Source: Xenorhabdus griffiniae
GTDB lineage: Bacteria > Pseudomonadota > Gammaproteobacteria > Enterobacterales > Enterobacteriaceae
Assembly: GCF_037265215.1 (NCBI RefSeq)
Contig: NZ_CP147737.1
Coordinates: 124,001-188,000, forward strand
Direction: 5' to 3'
DNA: 64,000 nucleotides
The stretch's first letter is position 1. Each line of letters opens with the position of its first letter. The notes beneath the pieces are model-generated. The model worked only from the letters and a program-made list of their open reading frames with translations. It had not been told where the DNA came from and did no database searches. Made by a program: the position numbers and the translations under genes. Positions 62,763 through 64,000 of this stretch are shown here, in pieces.

Positions 62763-64000
62763 TGTTGGAGCATGCTCAAACACTATTATGCTGTTTTAAA
62801 CATTATGCTTCACAGCAGCCAAATCAAATTGTATATCGCTTTTTACCTTCAGGAGATTCAGAGACGGTTACCCTGACTTGGCAAGAATTGGAACAACGTT
62901 CCCATCAACTTGCTTGTGCCCTCGTTGCTGGAGGACAACAAGGGAAAACGGTTATTCTGATGTACCCTGCTGGTCTGGAGTTTATTGTCGGATTATTAGC
63001 CTGTTTTAAAGCGGGGGCTATTGCTGTTCCATCCAATGTCGTTCGGGGAAGTCGCCATCTACAAAGGTTAACTCAGATCTTGAATGACTCAGAAGCGAAA
63101 GTGATTCTGACCACCTCAGAGTTAAGCCGGGTTTTATCAAATGAATTTCCTGATCTGGGGATCATGTATTACTCGGAAAATCAGCCGGTAGATGAAAGCA
63201 CGGAACTTCCCTCAATCAGTCCGGGACAATTGGCTTTCCTACAATATACCTCTGGTTCCACCGATGTTCCTAAAGGAGTGATGGTCACTCACGATAACTT
63301 AATCCATAACTTGCGGGCAATGAATAATACTTTTGGCTTGCATGAAGGATTAGTCATTGGAGGCTGGATACCTCAGTTTCATGATATGGGGTTGGTAGGA
63401 CATATTTTAATGACCATGGCACTCGGTGGACAATATAACTTCATGTCACCCTTGTCATTTATCCAGCGGCCATTACGTTGGTTACAGTTGATGCATGATT
63501 ATAAAGCAGAATTCTGTTGTGCCCCTAATTTTGCTTACGACTTATGTGCTGACCAAGATTGCTCTGGACTTAATCTGGATCTGTCCCGCTGGCGTTGGGC
63601 GGGGAATGGTGCCGAGCCAGTCAGAAATGAAACGTTGATGCGTTTTTATCAGGCAGTTAAGGAATATGGATTTATTTATCAAAGCCAAATCCCCTGTTAC
63701 GGTATGGCTGAAGCAACACTGGTAATCAGTTCATCCACGAGTGAGGATCTGCCACTGAGTTTCACGCTGTGCAGCGACAGCCTGGAAAAAGGGAAATTGG
63801 CCTTAAAACCTGATGGGATTGTCATGCAAGCTTGTGGTCAAGTTGCACCTGATCACCGAGTCGTGATTGTTAACCCCGACACAAAAGTATTGTGTGAGCC
63901 TGATGAAATCGGTGAGATCTGGGTGCAGGGACCAAGTATTGCCATAGGATATTGGAATAATCCGCAACAGACTCAAGAAAACTTCATGGCCTATACGACC
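62759..64000 (+). CDS. Fatty-acyl-AMP ligase (FAAL), N-terminal part, runs off right edge
   Basis: An open frame starts with ATG 62759 overlapping the desulfurase stop and stays open to the window end (414 codons). Motifs are those of FAALs: QYTSGSTDVPKGVMVTHDNL, GGWIPQFHDMGLVGHILM, FMSPLSFIQRPLRWLQ and APNFAYDLC, then CYGMAEATLVIS and IGEIWVQGPSIAIGYW. FAALs adenylate fatty acids and pass them to a carrier protein in lipopeptide or polyketide lines. Whether it is stand-alone or the loading domain of a PKS/NRPS cannot be seen. No stop is reached. Confidence 0.9.
   Translation, partial: MMLEHAQTLLCCFKHYASQQPNQIVYRFLPSGDSETVTLTWQELEQRSHQLACALVAGGQQGKTVILMYPAGLEFIVGLLACFKAGAIAVPSNVVRGSRHLQRLTQILNDSEAKVILTTSELSRVLSNEFPDLGIMYYSENQPVDESTELPSISPGQLAFLQYTSGSTDVPKGVMVTHDNLIHNLRAMNNTFGLHEGLVIGGWIPQFHDMGLVGHILMTMALGGQYNFMSPLSFIQRPLRWLQLMHDYKAEFCCAPNFAYDLCADQDCSGLNLDLSRWRWAGNGAEPVRNETLMRFYQAVKEYGFIYQSQIPCYGMAEATLVISSSTSEDLPLSFTLCSDSLEKGKLALKPDGIVMQACGQVAPDHRVVIVNPDTKVLCEPDEIGEIWVQGPSIAIGYWNNPQQTQENFMAYTT

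Noticed and set aside
1..64000. tRNA or rRNA genes
   Set aside because: I saw no cloverleaf-type or rRNA-like sequence in the intergenic regions; none can be supported.

Overview
The window looks like chromosome from an entomopathogenic enterobacterium, most likely Xenorhabdus or a close relative such as Photorhabdus. The basis is the enterobacterial housekeeping block (glpD, glpR, glpG, glpE, nfuA, gntX, bioH), moderate to low GC, a T6SS-type Rhs toxin locus, many short palindromic intergenic repeats, decayed insertion sequences and two natural-product loci. The genus is an inference from gene content.

Layout. (1) 1-13302: a tri-modular NRPS operon on the minus strand ends in a thioester reductase. 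It diverges from a methyltransferase/flavin-monooxygenase pair on the plus strand. Specificity codes read from the three adenylation domains suggest Ala, then Gly, then an unusual aromatic residue. Module order, reductase release, gene sizes and the divergent pair match the safracin (sacABC / sacIJ) cluster of Pseudomonas, a tetrahydroisoquinoline alkaloid pathway. The rest of the operon (sacD onward) runs off the left edge. (2) 13300-15180: an AbiEi-like antitoxin remnant, two palindromic repeats and a PhzS-like flavin monooxygenase. (3) 15182-28740: a phenylacetate catabolism locus, paaABCDEFGHIJK plus paaX, with paaZ divergent; no paaY is in view. (4) 28741-36360: an accessory island with an IS1 remnant, a frameshifted small ORF, a 1540-residue Rhs protein with a swapped C-terminal tip and probable immunity gene, then nested IS66, IS110/IS1111 and IS3 remnants. 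(5) 36362-37990: soxR with a SoxR box but no soxS, then a COMT-like methyltransferase. (6) 38499-45027: a yhfZ-yhfY-yhfX-php-yhfU-yhfT-yhfS operon lacking yhfW. (7) 45900-48586: an exported adenosine-deaminase-like enzyme, a GNAT acetyltransferase and an RBBP9/YdeN hydrolase. (8) 48840-54980: glpD, glpR-glpG-glpE, nfuA, gntX and bioH. (9) 55043-59502: an OsmC-like protein, an AraC regulator and an EmrAB-like efflux pair. (10) 60037-64000: LuxE-like acyl-protein synthetase, IscU-like scaffold, cysteine desulfurase and a fatty-acyl-AMP ligase, translationally coupled and running off the right edge. This looks like the start of an unusual biosynthetic operon.

How the parts may work together. The NRPS block would build an acylated Ala-Gly-dehydro-tyrosine scaffold, released and cyclised through the SacC reductase and its atypical condensation domain, then N-methylated (SacI) and oxidised (SacJ). 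The paa operon takes phenylacetate to central metabolites. The EmrAB pump lies divergently beside the right-hand operon and could export its product or a toxic metabolite. At least eleven copies of one palindromic repeat family sit only in intergenic gaps, clustering around the accessory loci.
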